64,000 nt of DNA, taken from the NCBI GenBank assembly GCA_028293125.1, contig JAQGPJ010000071.1:62001-126000 (forward strand). Reading direction: 5' to 3'. Positions within the stretch are counted from its first letter, which is position 1, and each line of letters opens with the position of its first letter. The notes below the pieces were generated by a model. The model was not told the DNA's origin. It worked only from the letters and a program-made list of their open reading frames with translations, and did no database searches. Positions 27,912 to 36,479 of the stretch are shown one piece after another. The translations under genes were made by a program, and so were the position numbers. The stretch comes from Verrucomicrobiales bacterium (GTDB lineage Bacteria > Verrucomicrobiota > Verrucomicrobiia > Verrucomicrobiales > V1-33).

Positions 27912-28841
27912 ATGGCCCGGGTTTATCTACGCATCCTTGCCGCTCTGTTCGCCCTCGGGGTGTTGGCCGCCACCGTGTTCGGGGCTTTTTACATTTACCG
28001 CGAAACCTACTTGCCCGAGCGCGCCCGGACGCAGGAGGTGAAGGAGATGCTCAGTTCCAGCGCTCCCAAGGCGGATCCGGGCCGCAAGCAGTTCGACCAG
28101 GCCATGGAGGCCATCCGGCAGGGGGATTTCGAGGCTGCGCGCCGTCAGTTGGTGGAGATTACGGAGGTTTACCGGGACTCCACCCGCTACCAGGACTCCC
28201 GCCGGGTGCTGGGGGAGATGAATCTGGACCGCCTGTTCTCCCGCGCGCCCATGCCGGGGAAGCTGGAGTACACCGCGGTGCGGGGGGACAATCTGGTGGA
28301 GATCGCCAAGCGGTTCCGCAGCACCATCGCCTTCATCAAGCGGGTGAACAACCTGCTGGGCAACATCATCCACCCCGATGACCGCCTGATCCTGTATCCG
28401 CTCGACTTCAGCATCGAGGTCGATCTCGCTGGAAACCGCTTCACCCTGCTGAAGGACGGGCGCTACTTCAAGGACTATGCCATCACCGGACGCAATCTGA
28501 CCCATTCCAAGCTGCCGGAGCAGACGGTCATCGGCGACAAGCCGGCGTGGCTGGACGGCAAAAAGATCCGGCTTACGGATGAACAGTATTCCGCCGCCCG
28601 CAAATGGCTGCAGACCGCCGGAGCCAAGGCCGGCACGTCGGGGGTCATCTTCTGCCCCGCCCCCAGGGCGGCGGAGCCTGCCGCGGTTGGCGCGGCCCCC
28701 GGAAAATTCCAGGAAAACCCTCCGGGGATTTATCTGAGCGAGGACGATATCGAGGAACTTTCCACCCTTGTCCGGGTGGGCACGCCGCTCCAGTTTCTGA
28801 AGACCGCGGCTCCTGCGCCCGCACCCGGCGCGAAGAACTGA
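27912..28841 (+). CDS. LysM protein with degenerate L,D-transpeptidase (YkuD-like) domain
   Basis: A 309-residue envelope protein: an N-terminal membrane anchor or signal (residues ~5-27, LRILAALFALGVLAATVFGA), a helical region, a LysM domain (~118-161, EYTAVRGDNLVEIAKRFRST), then a YkuD-like region. The latter opens with FSIEVDLAGNRFTLLKDGRY and ends with GIYLSEDDIEELSTLVRVGT, which aligns with the segment that in active enzymes directly follows the S-H-G-C-I-R catalytic motif. That motif and the H-G-T histidine are absent, so the protein is expected to bind peptidoglycan without cross-linking it. ATG 27912 starts the anchor. It lies 38 bases upstream of accA. Confidence 0.75.
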   Translation: MARVYLRILAALFALGVLAATVFGAFYIYRETYLPERARTQEVKEMLSSSAPKADPGRKQFDQAMEAIRQGDFEAARRQLVEITEVYRDSTRYQDSRRVLGEMNLDRLFSRAPMPGKLEYTAVRGDNLVEIAKRFRSTIAFIKRVNNLLGNIIHPDDRLILYPLDFSIEVDLAGNRFTLLKDGRYFKDYAITGRNLTHSKLPEQTVIGDKPAWLDGKKIRLTDEQYSAARKWLQTAGAKAGTSGVIFCPAPRAAEPAAVGAAPGKFQENPPGIYLSEDDIEELSTLVRVGTPLQFLKTAAPAPAPGAKN

Positions 28842-28879
28842 TTTTTGCCCCGCAACCCTATCCAAGCCAAGCCAATACC

Positions 28880-29848
28880 ATGCCTCCCGTCCCTCTCGAA
28901 TTCGAAAAGCCCATTCTCGAGCTTCAGAAGCAACTGGATGACCTGGTGCAGAAAAGCACGGACCAGTCCGTGGATGTGAGCGGGGAGGTGCAGGCCATCC
29001 GCGAAAAAATTGAGGTGACCCGCGCGGACACCTACCGCAACCTCACCGCCTGGCACCGGGTGCAGATCGCCCGCCATCCGGCCCGGCCCTACATGCTCGA
29101 CTATGTGCGGGACTGCTTCTCCGAATTCATTGAAATCCACGGGGACCGCCATCAGGGGGATGATGACGCCATGCCCGGCGGCTTCGCCAACATCGGCGGC
29201 CAGCGCGTGGTGGTGGTCGGCCACCAAAAGGGCCGGGAGATCAAGGAGAACCTGAAGCGCAACTTCGGCTGCGCCCACCCCGAAGGCTACCGCAAGGCTC
29301 TGCGGCTCATGCGCATGGCGGAAAAATTCCGCCTGCCCATTGTCACCCTCATCGACACCCCCGGCGCTTTTCCCGGCGTGCAGTCGGAGGAGCGGAACAT
29401 CGCGGAGGCCATCGCCTTCAATCTCCGGGAGATGATGACCCTGAAAACCCCCATCATCGCCATCATCATCGGCGAAGGCGGCTCCGGCGGCGCCTTGGGC
29501 ATCGGGGTGGCGGACCGGGTGCTGATGCTGGAGAACGCCTACTATTCCGTCATCAGCCCCGAGGGCTGCGCGGCCATTCTGTGGAAGCACCGCCAGCACG
29601 CCCCCGAGGCGGCGGAGGCCCTGAAGCTCACGGCTGTCGATCTGGCCAGTCACGGCATCGTGGACGAGGTCCTGCCCGAACCGGTGGGCGGAGCCCAGTA
29701 TTCCCCCGCGGAAACCGCGGCCACGGTCAAGGACGCCATCCTGCGCCACCTCTCCGCCCTCCAGTCCGCCAAACCCGAGACCCTGCTGCGCGAGCGCTAC
29801 GCGAAATTCCGGAAATTCGGCCAGATGGAGGAGGCCATCCCGGCGTGA
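28880..29848 (+). CDS. accA: Acetyl-CoA carboxylase, carboxyltransferase subunit alpha
   Basis: A 322-residue subunit of the carboxyltransferase that moves the carboxyl group from biotin to acetyl-CoA for fatty-acid synthesis (E. coli AccA, 319). Diagnostic stretches are FEKPILELQKQLDDL, the region AWHRVQIARHPARPYMLDYV, IHGDRHQGDDDAMPGGFANI, LPIVTLIDTPGAFPG, and IIGEGGSGGALGIGVADRVL followed by YSVISPEGCAAILWK. The beta subunit AccD is not in the window. It sits close behind the LysM protein gene, suggesting co-transcription. Confidence 0.95.
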   Translation: MPPVPLEFEKPILELQKQLDDLVQKSTDQSVDVSGEVQAIREKIEVTRADTYRNLTAWHRVQIARHPARPYMLDYVRDCFSEFIEIHGDRHQGDDDAMPGGFANIGGQRVVVVGHQKGREIKENLKRNFGCAHPEGYRKALRLMRMAEKFRLPIVTLIDTPGAFPGVQSEERNIAEAIAFNLREMMTLKTPIIAIIIGEGGSGGALGIGVADRVLMLENAYYSVISPEGCAAILWKHRQHAPEAAEALKLTAVDLASHGIVDEVLPEPVGGAQYSPAETAATVKDAILRHLSALQSAKPETLLRERYAKFRKFGQMEEAIPA

Positions 29849-30006
29849 GGTCCTGAGGACCGGAGCGGTACAGCGACGGAGTGAAGGAGTGAAGGAAAGA
29901 CCCCGGTGCGCCGCCTCTCCGCCGTGTGCCCCCGGACCGGACAACCAGCTGGTCAATCCCCCGGTGATGGGCAGGGAAACCGGACTCAAAGGCCAATTTT
30001 GCGGTT

Positions 30007-30032
30007 CCGAAAAGCAAAGCTTGCTTTTTCGG
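30007..30032 (+). terminator. Possible terminator after accA / hairpin before tmRNA
   Basis: The inverted repeat ccgaaaagcaa - agc - ttgctttttcgg forms an 11-bp stem with one bulged T. It lies 160 bases after accA and overlaps the presumed -35 region of the tmRNA gene, so it may be a terminator, an operator, or both. Confidence 0.4.
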
Positions 30033-30048
30033 CATTCCATGCCATGAT
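30021..30048 (+). promoter_or_regulatory. Putative sigma-70 promoter of tmRNA
   Basis: ttgctt (30021-30026) and catgat (30043-30048) are separated by 16 bases and lie ten bases before the mature 5' end at 30059. Each box matches the sigma-70 consensus at four or more positions. This is inferred from spacing to the RNA. Confidence 0.4.
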
Positions 30049-30058
30049 GTTCACTGCT

Positions 30059-30414
30059 GGGGGCGCACCGGTTTCGACCAGTGACTGGAGGCGCAGGCAG
30101 CATGCCGGGGATGAATTGTTGGCCCCGTTAACAATCAGTTCAAAACAAATAAACGCGAACTCCAACGAGCTTGCCCTCGCTGCTTAATTGACAGCGACAT
30201 CCGGGGTCAAATGTCTGTTATGACACTGGGTGCAACTTAACAGGCTGGCTGAAGGACCGGGTTTCCGGGTCCGAGGCGAGATTCAACAGGAGAATCGGAT
30301 CCCGAAATTCCGCCGACGGAAGTTCAGGATCTTAAATCAAATCGCCGGATAAGCATGTAGAAACCTGCGTTAAAAGGCGCTGGGACACGGGTTCAATTCC
30401 CGTCGCCTCCACCA
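30059..30414 (+). ncRNA. ssrA: Transfer-messenger RNA (one-piece)
   Basis: The RNA rescues stalled ribosomes and tags the incomplete protein. The 5' end GGGGGCG (30059-30065) pairs with CGCCTCC near the 3' end, and the sequence ends ACCA at 30411-30414, giving a tRNA-like acceptor. The T arm is visible as gggttcaattcccg. The 5' part contains the usual ...GGTTTCGACC... of the D-like region. The tag reading frame lies at 30155-30187: GCG AAC TCC AAC GAG CTT GCC CTC GCT GCT TAA, encoding ANSNELALAA. Length is about 356 bases. It is a standard one-piece form, not the permuted two-piece type. Confidence 0.95.
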
Positions 30415-30419
30415 CTTTC

Positions 30420-30456
30420 AAAGCCGGCATCAGGAAGTCCTGAATGCCGGCTTTTT
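30420..30456 (+). terminator. Rho-independent terminator of tmRNA
   Basis: The stem aaagccggcat / atgccggcttt continues inward with cagg / cctg around an aagt loop and is followed by TTTTT. It starts six bases after the tmRNA CCA end. Confidence 0.9.
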
Positions 30457-31109
30457 GCGTTCCGGCGGATGACGGTGGTTCGGTCCCGCCCACGATCCCA
30501 ATACCGGAAGGCAGCACACAGGAGCTTCTGAATGGCCCTGTGGCTGTCGCCGGCTGCTTTTTCCCTTACTCCCCGGTGGCTTGGCGGGCCCGTCAGCCCA
30601 TGTCTCAAAGGCCGCCCTGTCCTTTTTAGCAAAGTGCCGGTGATACTCCCCACCACCTTCAGGTGCCCCTCCATTATCGGCCGGAGAGTGGCGCGGACGT
30701 TTGACTGGCAGGCGGAGCCCGCCAGCTTGCCTCCGTTGTCTCCGTTCTTTGCTTATGACAGTCAGGAAAATCTGGAAGGTGCGGTCAGGGACTGGAAAAC
30801 AGAAGGCCCAAGGCAGTCTGTTGCCTGATATGCCGGGTCAGCCTCGCCGGCTGCGGGGTTTCCATCCTGCGACCATCAGTGGCCTGGGCGGCCGTCCGGA
30901 CGGCCGGCTGGTCATTCTTCTCCGGCCGGGCCAGTCTGAATGATAACTTCCCGTCCGTGTGGCGGATGGTGCGCCCATTCCCCAGCGGTGCTGAAGCCAC
31001 TGGAGGGAACGTGAGGGATGTCATCGGCGCATGAGTGGGGACGTTCGGGGAGCCCTTAGGCCTTCGGATGGTGCCGGCCCCGGACCTGCCCGCCTGGAGT
31101 GCGCTGTTT
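30457..31109. other. 650-bp region without recognised gene
   Basis: Frames here are short and compositionally unconvincing. A perfect 18-base palindrome, cggccgtccggacggccg, lies at 30889-30906. No integrase or repeat of the tmRNA 3' end was found nearby, although tmRNA genes are frequent integration sites. Confidence 0.4.
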
Positions 31110-32144
31110 TCAGCTTTCCGATTTTTGGCCGCCGTTGTCCGTTCCCGTTCTCCCGTGTTCCACAGCAGCCTTCTGGAAGGTTTTGGACTGCTGTTCAAGA
31201 AGGCGGGCCCTGCTGAGAAAAATCTCCGCCCGCACAGGGTCCCCGGCCTCCTTCAGACTGGTTCCCCTGCCGCTCAGAAGCATTATACCCTCCTCAAGGC
31301 TGCGGACCACCTGCCAGATCATTTCCCCCGTGGAGTCCATGACCGCCGCCAGCAGGGCGCTGTCCGTGTAGGCATGGCCGGTGTGGCACCGGAACCGCGA
31401 AAGTGGGCCGTCACCGATTCTTGTCAAAGTCCCGTGGCATTCCGGACACGTAAAGGGGGTCAGGGTGCCCATCTCCATGATGCCTTGGCGGATGGCAACC
31501 TCTCCGGCGGCCACTGCCACCTCGGCGGCCAGCAGCTTCTCCGCATCCGGACCGATTGGAGCCGGAGCCGGGAGAGGCTCCGCCGCCAGCCTGCCCAGCA
31601 GAGTTCCCATTTCGGAGGCCGGCAGCAGATAGTCGGGAGCCACATACTCCAACGCACTGAGGGGCATGCTGTCAAACTGGGCTTCGTCGGGATGCTGGAC
31701 GACGGCGGTTCCCCCCAGCTGCTTGATGCTCCAAAGCCCTGAGGTTCCGTCATGAAGTGCTCCGGAGAGCACCACCCCCACCGCGCCCGCTCCGCAGGTG
31801 TAGGCCGCCGAGCGGAACAGCGCGTCAATGGAGGGGCGGAAGCCGTTCTCCTTCGGCCCTCGTTTCACGCCCACCTTCCCCCCCTCGATGAGAAGGTGAT
31901 GATCAGGGGAGGCCACATAAACAGCCCCGCCGCGGATCTCCTCCCCGTCCTGCGGGCAGCACACGGGCAGGGGGCACACATTGCCAAGAATCTCCGTCAG
32001 CAGGCTTGGGCTCCACGGGGAAATATGCAGCACCACAAAGACGGGCACGGCCAGATCCCCAGGCAGGCCGGCGGCGACCTGCTTGAGGGCCTCCACACCA
32101 CCCGCCGAGGCTCCAATCACAATACAGCGGTGGAGTTTTGACAT
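31110..32144 (-). CDS. Stand-alone CheB-type methylesterase with C-terminal zinc-ribbon-like segment
   Basis: A 344-residue protein whose first ~185 residues form a CheB methylesterase domain without the usual receiver domain. The serine nucleophile is in IVIGASAGGVEAL (Ser13), the histidine in VVLHISPWSP (His40) and the aspartate in GALHDGTSG (Asp132), matching the spacing of the Salmonella CheB triad. A short segment with C-P-E-C and C-H-T-G-H (TPFTCPECHGTLTRI) follows, then a helical tail. No chemoreceptor, CheR or CheA gene is nearby, so the target may not be a chemoreceptor. ATG 32144 is chosen; the frame extends 13 codons further upstream. Confidence 0.85.
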   Translation of the reverse strand: MSKLHRCIVIGASAGGVEALKQVAAGLPGDLAVPVFVVLHISPWSPSLLTEILGNVCPLPVCCPQDGEEIRGGAVYVASPDHHLLIEGGKVGVKRGPKENGFRPSIDALFRSAAYTCGAGAVGVVLSGALHDGTSGLWSIKQLGGTAVVQHPDEAQFDSMPLSALEYVAPDYLLPASEMGTLLGRLAAEPLPAPAPIGPDAEKLLAAEVAVAAGEVAIRQGIMEMGTLTPFTCPECHGTLTRIGDGPLSRFRCHTGHAYTDSALLAAVMDSTGEMIWQVVRSLEEGIMLLSGRGTSLKEAGDPVRAEIFLSRARLLEQQSKTFQKAAVEHGRTGTDNGGQKSES

Positions 32145-32373
32145 GGCCACTGCCTTAATACGCAGGTGGCGGAGTGTCAACAAATGCCAAAGTGCGCGGG
32201 TGCCGGCCCATCGGCCCCCTCCGTATCCTGACGGCAGGCTTCCGCGTTACGGCTCATTGATGCGGTGGAGGCTGTGGGGATCCTGACTGAGTGCCGCCGG
32301 TTTTCAATATGCCTTCCCCTGCCAGCCGGTGCCCGGTTTTCCGGCATCGCCACCTGATGATTTGGCGTTTTCC

Positions 32374-32877
32374 ATGGGAACGCCGCCATTTCAAATGAAG
32401 CCGCTTGAGCAATATCTGAATGACCACCTCAGCGGGTCCGCAGGGGCTTTGAGTCTGCTGAAGGCTCTGGCCGCCTCCGACCCGCAGGACAGCGCATTCT
32501 ATCTGGTGCTGCGGGAGGGGATCGCCGCCAACCGCCAAGCCCTCCTGAACATCATGTGGGAACTGGGATGCCGCCGCGTCCACAGCCGGGAGGTGCTGGG
32601 CAAAGCCGTCTCCAAGGCGGGACAGTTCAGGCTTCACTGGCACGGCCTTTCACCCGGAAAGCTGGGCCTGCTGGAGGCACTGGAGGTTCTGGAGCTGGGC
32701 ATCCATGGGCAGTTGATGCTCTGGAGTGTTTTGCGGGAGGAGGCCGCGTCCCGCGGAGCGGATACCGGTCAGGATTTTGAAGAGCTGACGGCCAGCGCCG
32801 AAATTCAGAGGGCCCAGGTTGAAAAGCGCCGGATGGCGGCAGCTGGAAAGGCTTTTGCGGCAGGCCGGCGGGCATAA
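32374..32877 (+). CDS. Hypothetical helical protein
   Basis: A 167-residue soluble, mostly helical protein. Start could be ATG 32374 (MGTPPFQMKPLEQYLND) or the internal ATG 32395 (MKPLEQYLNDHLSGSAGALS); the second begins where regular structure begins. Similar-looking small proteins with an N-terminal Y-L-N-D-H-L-S/A-G-S motif occur in stress-gene neighbourhoods, but I cannot name a domain. Repeated leucine and alanine heptads suggest a four-helix bundle, and the C-terminus is basic. It is divergent from the CheB-type gene. Confidence 0.7.
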   Translation: MGTPPFQMKPLEQYLNDHLSGSAGALSLLKALAASDPQDSAFYLVLREGIAANRQALLNIMWELGCRRVHSREVLGKAVSKAGQFRLHWHGLSPGKLGLLEALEVLELGIHGQLMLWSVLREEAASRGADTGQDFEELTASAEIQRAQVEKRRMAAAGKAFAAGRRA

Positions 32878-33287
32878 ACCAAAACATCCGGCAGCCTATG
32901 ACGCTCCGGCTCTCAATCTGGTGCGCCTGATCCAGTCCGGCTCCTTTGTGATAAATTTATGACGAAAAGATTCAGGCGCTCCGGCAGGACGGAATGATTC
33001 AACTCGAGAACATCTTCGGGCAGGCGATTACCGCCACCAGGCCCGACAGCCGGCCGGAGCCCAAGGGGGGGCGGCGGGGAACAGGGAAGCGGTCCGGCGG
33101 AAGGGACACCACCAAATCCGAATGCGTCCCCGGAGGTGCTGCCGGCGACCTGGTGCTGGGATGGAGGAAATCATCCCCGGCCCGGATTTTTGGACACCCG
33201 GATTTTGGTGCGTGACGTTTTCATGGGAGCAGCGCAAGCGCTCCACCCAGGAGCCGGTGTCCATTCCCGTCCGTGAATAAACCCATT
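32878..33287. other. Intergenic region without recognised features
   Basis: No supported gene or RNA. An AT-rich patch near 32945-32970 (tgataaatttatgacgaaaa) may be promoter-like. The GTG at 33273 belongs to the same frame as the following gene but is not preferred as its start. Confidence 0.35.
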
Positions 33288-33656
33288 ATGAACGCGCCGC
33301 TGTTAAACCGGCTTCAGGGCCTGACCTCCATGTGGTGCCGCCTTACAGGCCGATCGGCGGATGACTTCAACAAGGAGTTTTTTTCGCGGCTCGGGACCCT
33401 CAAGCGCTTTACGGGACAATTCCCCGGTGAGATTCCAGCGGGACTGATCAGGGTTTTTGAGGCAGCCCATCTGCTGGTGCTGCTACCGGAGGGCGAAACA
33501 GCGGAGGAAGACATTCCTCCCCGAAGGATAATGATTTTAAAGTTCAAACGGTCATTTTTTCAACCAGCGGATGAATCCTTAACCGCATTGCAGTTTGCAG
33601 GGCAGGTGCCGGCAAAAGAGCGCGCAGTTGGACAAATTTTCCATTTCAGCCAATAG
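33288..33656 (+). CDS. Small-protein family copy 1 (uncharacterised)
   Basis: A 122-residue protein, one of three paralogues in the window. N-termini align without gaps: MNAPLLNRLQGLTSMWCRL here, MDKTSADRLLILAVIWNGL at 34.9 kb (minus strand) and MNDASLSRLRALAAIWDDL at 50.7 kb. The shared pattern continues F-x-x-E-F-x-x-x-L-x-x-L, seen here as DFNKEFFSRLGTLKRF, then a conserved turn and a F-E-x-x-K/H helix. ATG 33288 is chosen from this alignment over GTG 33273. This copy is longer than its relatives and has an acidic insert and extra C-terminus. No membrane segment or known domain is seen. Function unknown. Confidence 0.65.
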   Translation: MNAPLLNRLQGLTSMWCRLTGRSADDFNKEFFSRLGTLKRFTGQFPGEIPAGLIRVFEAAHLLVLLPEGETAEEDIPPRRIMILKFKRSFFQPADESLTALQFAGQVPAKERAVGQIFHFSQ

Positions 33657-33890
33657 GGGGGTCGGGAATAGTTGGCCGCCAATACCCGATGCCCAAACAG
33701 TGCCGCAAAATGCGGGATGCAAGCCTTAGAAGGGATGCAAAATGCACGGAGGTCCATCGGTGCAGTCCGAAGATATGAGAAAATCTGCCAAGTACATTCC
33801 ATGCTTATCCAGAAATCAAGCTTTGCCAATTCCGAAGGCTTTCAATCCGATCAACACCGCAGCACTGAGCCGCTTCCAGGCGTTTAAATC

Positions 33891-34565
33891 ATGAGTAATT
33901 TATCCGACTTGCGCATCCACGAAAACATTTTGATGGATTTAGCGGCGAAAGGGAACAGGAACGCTTTTGCGGAACTCTACAGCAGACACTCGCGATTGGT
34001 TTACGCGGTGAGCCTGAGGATTCTGTCCGATCCCGAGGAGGCAAGGGATATCACCCAGAATGTTTTCCTGACGCTTTACTGCAGGCCCGCCGCTTGGAAC
34101 CCGCAGTGTGGAAGGCTGGCCGCCTGGCTGGCGGTGGTCTCCCGCAACCGTTCCCTGAATCATGCCCGCAGGCTCAGGCTTCAGGACCGGTGCGCGAGGA
34201 TTCTTCAGGAGGCCGCCGGATCCGAATGGATGCATCCTTCAGCCCCGCCCCTGACTATCAATTCCCGGGCGACAGCCATTCTAAGACAGGCCGTGGGGGA
34301 ACTGCCGGAGCCACAGCGGCAGGCGGTGGAGCTTGCGTTTTTCAGTTCGCTGACCCATCGTCAGATTGCTGATACGCTGTCCGAGCCCCTGGGGACGGTG
34401 AAGGCGCGGATCAGAAGGGGACTGATCCGGCTGCGGGGCAGATGCAGCCGTCTGGGGATCGGGCTGTCGGCTGCGGGACAGGGCAGCGATGCGGAGGATG
34501 GGAGCCTCCAGCCATATGGATGTCCCATGCGGGGACGCAAACTCCGCCGTGCCTCACCATGCTGA
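33891..34565 (+). CDS. ECF sigma factor, orphan
   Basis: A 224-residue sigma-70-family ECF factor. Region 2 spans ~28-95 (FAELYSRHSRLVYAVSLRIL followed by DPEEARDITQNVFLTLY) and the region 4 helix-turn-helix ~145-190 (LPEPQRQAVELAFFSSLTHR, QIADTLSEPLGTVKARIRRG). The overall look is of the SigK/RpoE-like class. A ~35-residue C-terminal extension rich in Gly, Ser and Cys follows and is not part of the sigma fold. No anti-sigma gene is adjacent: the next gene is the small-protein copy on the opposite strand, so regulation must be in trans or through the tail. Confidence 0.88.
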   Translation: MSNLSDLRIHENILMDLAAKGNRNAFAELYSRHSRLVYAVSLRILSDPEEARDITQNVFLTLYCRPAAWNPQCGRLAAWLAVVSRNRSLNHARRLRLQDRCARILQEAAGSEWMHPSAPPLTINSRATAILRQAVGELPEPQRQAVELAFFSSLTHRQIADTLSEPLGTVKARIRRGLIRLRGRCSRLGIGLSAAGQGSDAEDGSLQPYGCPMRGRKLRRASPC

Positions 34566-34677
34566 AACCCGGCTGTAATAATCAGCACCAGGCAGATGGT
34601 TGATCCACCCCGGGCCCAGTCCGGAGCAGGGCCCCAAAAATCAAACGGACCCCATGGTCCCCGGGCAACTCCCCCCG

Positions 34678-34932
34678 TCAGTTGCATCGGTTCAGGCTGG
34701 CCTTGAACTGCAGAATTTTGCTTCTTGGAAATCTTTGCCGGCAGGCCCGGATGACTTTCATCTCGAAAAGCCTGCCCGCGGCACAGTGTCTGTCCAATCC
34801 TGATGCCTGAAGGTTTTTCAAATACTCCAAATCCGAGGCGAACTCCTGCTGGAAGGAATTGGCATGACCGCCGGAAAGACCGTTCCAAATGACGGCCAAA
34901 ATCAGGAGTCTGTCAGCTGAAGTCTTATCCAT
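34678..34932 (-). CDS. Small-protein family copy 2 (uncharacterised)
   Basis: An 84-residue protein starting MDKTSADRLLILAVIWNGLS, paralogous to the proteins at 33288 and 50704. It keeps the family core H-x-x-x-F-x-x-E-F-x-x-D-L-E-x-L (HANSFQQEFASDLEYLKNLQ) and the helix FEMKVIRACRQRF that matches LEHKVLCNLSQLH of copy 3. It is the shortest copy and ends with a basic segment. It has no signal peptide and probably folds into three or four helices. It is convergent with the orphan ECF sigma gene. Function unknown. Confidence 0.65.
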   Translation of the reverse strand: MDKTSADRLLILAVIWNGLSGGHANSFQQEFASDLEYLKNLQASGLDRHCAAGRLFEMKVIRACRQRFPRSKILQFKASLNRCN

Positions 34933-35244
34933 ACTGAAGGTTCAACATCCGGATCACAGGTCAGATGCATAAAATAATTCAAATTTAATAATCATACCAA
35001 TATTTTTCAATGCGAATCACATGGAGCAAAGCTCTGTGGCCTTGGTGGCGATGTCGTCCAGGATCAGAGGGCACTGTGGATGTCTCAAAGCTACCCATAA
35101 TTTCAGGGATTCTTGCAAAGTGCGGGCACCCGGGTCCAAAATATGGCAAAACGCACCATAGGATAAGACTGATTCCCTTAAAAGCACCACGGTTGGGTTC
35201 CTGCATGGGCTGGCCCCACAACCAACCCAACCCATCCAATCCAT
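34933..35244. other. Intergenic region, AT-rich at its left end
   Basis: No supported gene. Bases 34970-35010 are AT-rich and may contain the promoter of small-protein copy 2 on the minus strand. A minus-strand frame around 35017-35100 has some protein-like composition (LWVALRHPQCPLILDDIATK) but no start context or recognised homology. Confidence 0.35.
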
Positions 35245-35742
35245 ATGGAACTTGATACATTGAAGGATCTTTACATCCACGAACTGCAGGACCTTTACAG
35301 CGCTGAAACCCAGCTAGTCGGGGCTCTGCCTTTGCTGGCGGAGGCCGCCAGTGACTTCGACCTCAAATCAGCCTTTGAACTCCATCTGGAGGAGACGCGG
35401 ATCCATGTCACCCGGCTGGAGGAGGTGCTTAAACTGGCGGGTGCAGGCACTGAAGGAGAGAAGTGCAAAGGCATGGAGGGCCTCCTGAAGGAGGGACAGG
35501 CCCTGATCGAGGAGGAGGCTGATCCGGAGGTGCTTGACGCCGGTCTGATTGTCGCCGCCCAGAAGGTGGAGCATTATGAGATCGCGGGATATGGCAGTGT
35601 CCGGGCCTTTGCCGAACTGCTGGAGGAGGACGAGGCCGTCGAAATCCTCTCCACCACCTTGGAGGAGGAGCGGAACACGGATGAGAAGCTCACCCATCTG
35701 GCCATGACCGTCATCAATGTGGCCGCGTCCACGGAAAGTTGA
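35245..35742 (+). CDS. YciE/YciF-type ferritin-like protein (DUF892)
   Basis: A 165-residue four-helix protein of the DUF892 family, whose E. coli members YciE and YciF are stress-related ferritin-like proteins. Family hallmarks are LKDLYIHELQDLYSAETQLV, a helix with H-L-E-E-T-x-x-H (FELHLEETRIHVTRLEEVLK), the central VAAQKVEHYEIAGYGSVRAF and the final LEEERNTDEKLTHLA. The repeated E-x-x-H residues are candidate metal ligands. A role in protection during general or oxidative stress is the usual inference. It stands alone. Confidence 0.92.
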   Translation: MELDTLKDLYIHELQDLYSAETQLVGALPLLAEAASDFDLKSAFELHLEETRIHVTRLEEVLKLAGAGTEGEKCKGMEGLLKEGQALIEEEADPEVLDAGLIVAAQKVEHYEIAGYGSVRAFAELLEEDEAVEILSTTLEEERNTDEKLTHLAMTVINVAASTES

Positions 35743-36479
35743 ACCGCGCAAACTGCCGGGTTCCGGATCAACTATCCCCCCGGAGATTGGCCCCCTTTTT
35801 GGAGTGCATCCCAAAGAAAGACAGTCCCGCACTCCGGGAGTGCGCCCTCACCGCACAGGAGGCCAATCCAATGGAGGAACAGGACGAAGAATTGCCAGCT
35901 TTGCCGGCAGAAAGAGGTAGGCTGGGGCGGCCATGATCAGGCCTCGATATCCCGCCTCCTCTTTGCCGGCGCTGACAGCCATAGGTGCCTGCCGGAGCCC
36001 TTCAATGGATCCGGCAGGCGAACTTGGCTTACCCTGCGTTGGAGCGGTGTTCATTCAGAGCGGCCGCAGGACAAAACCTATCACTCCTCCTCGCCGTTCC
36101 TGGGAAGCCGGAGCCCAACCGGAATTCAGATTCATACCGTGAGTTATTCAAAACACTCTGCATTTCCGTTTTCCGGGCTTGGAGTCCGGACCTGACGTTT
36201 GGAGGCTGTGTTCCCCACCCCGTGAGGACGCGGTTTCAGGCTCGGACGCTGGCGTGCGGGGCAGTATCAAAAGGGACGGAGCAGGACCACGCCGCCGGCG
36301 GAACTCCACTTTCCGAAATTCTGCCCTATGAGTGGAAAACCCATGGGGTTTTCCGGACATTGCATGGTGCCCCGGCGGCATGAGTCCAAAATTCACAGAC
36401 CGCAGCTGTCCGGAAACCCGAAACCGGTTTCGCCTCCGCGCCTTCAGGCTTCGAAGGTCGAAAAATTCACATCAAAACC
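35743..36479. other. 740-bp gap without recognised gene
   Basis: Frames in all six phases are short or have no protein-like pattern. Small inverted repeats occur, such as gcactcc/ggagtgc at 35829-35843. Together with nearby pseudogenes it may represent decayed coding DNA, but I see no recognisable remnant. Confidence 0.35.

Noticed and set aside
34985-35280. Minus-strand frames upstream of the YciE/F-type gene
   Set aside because: One has some protein-like composition, but it overlaps the start of a well-supported gene and has no recognisable homology.
35848-36054. Minus-strand frame with a hydrophobic patch (AAPAYLFLPAKLAIL)
   Set aside because: Too short, no start context, and no similarity to known small membrane proteins.
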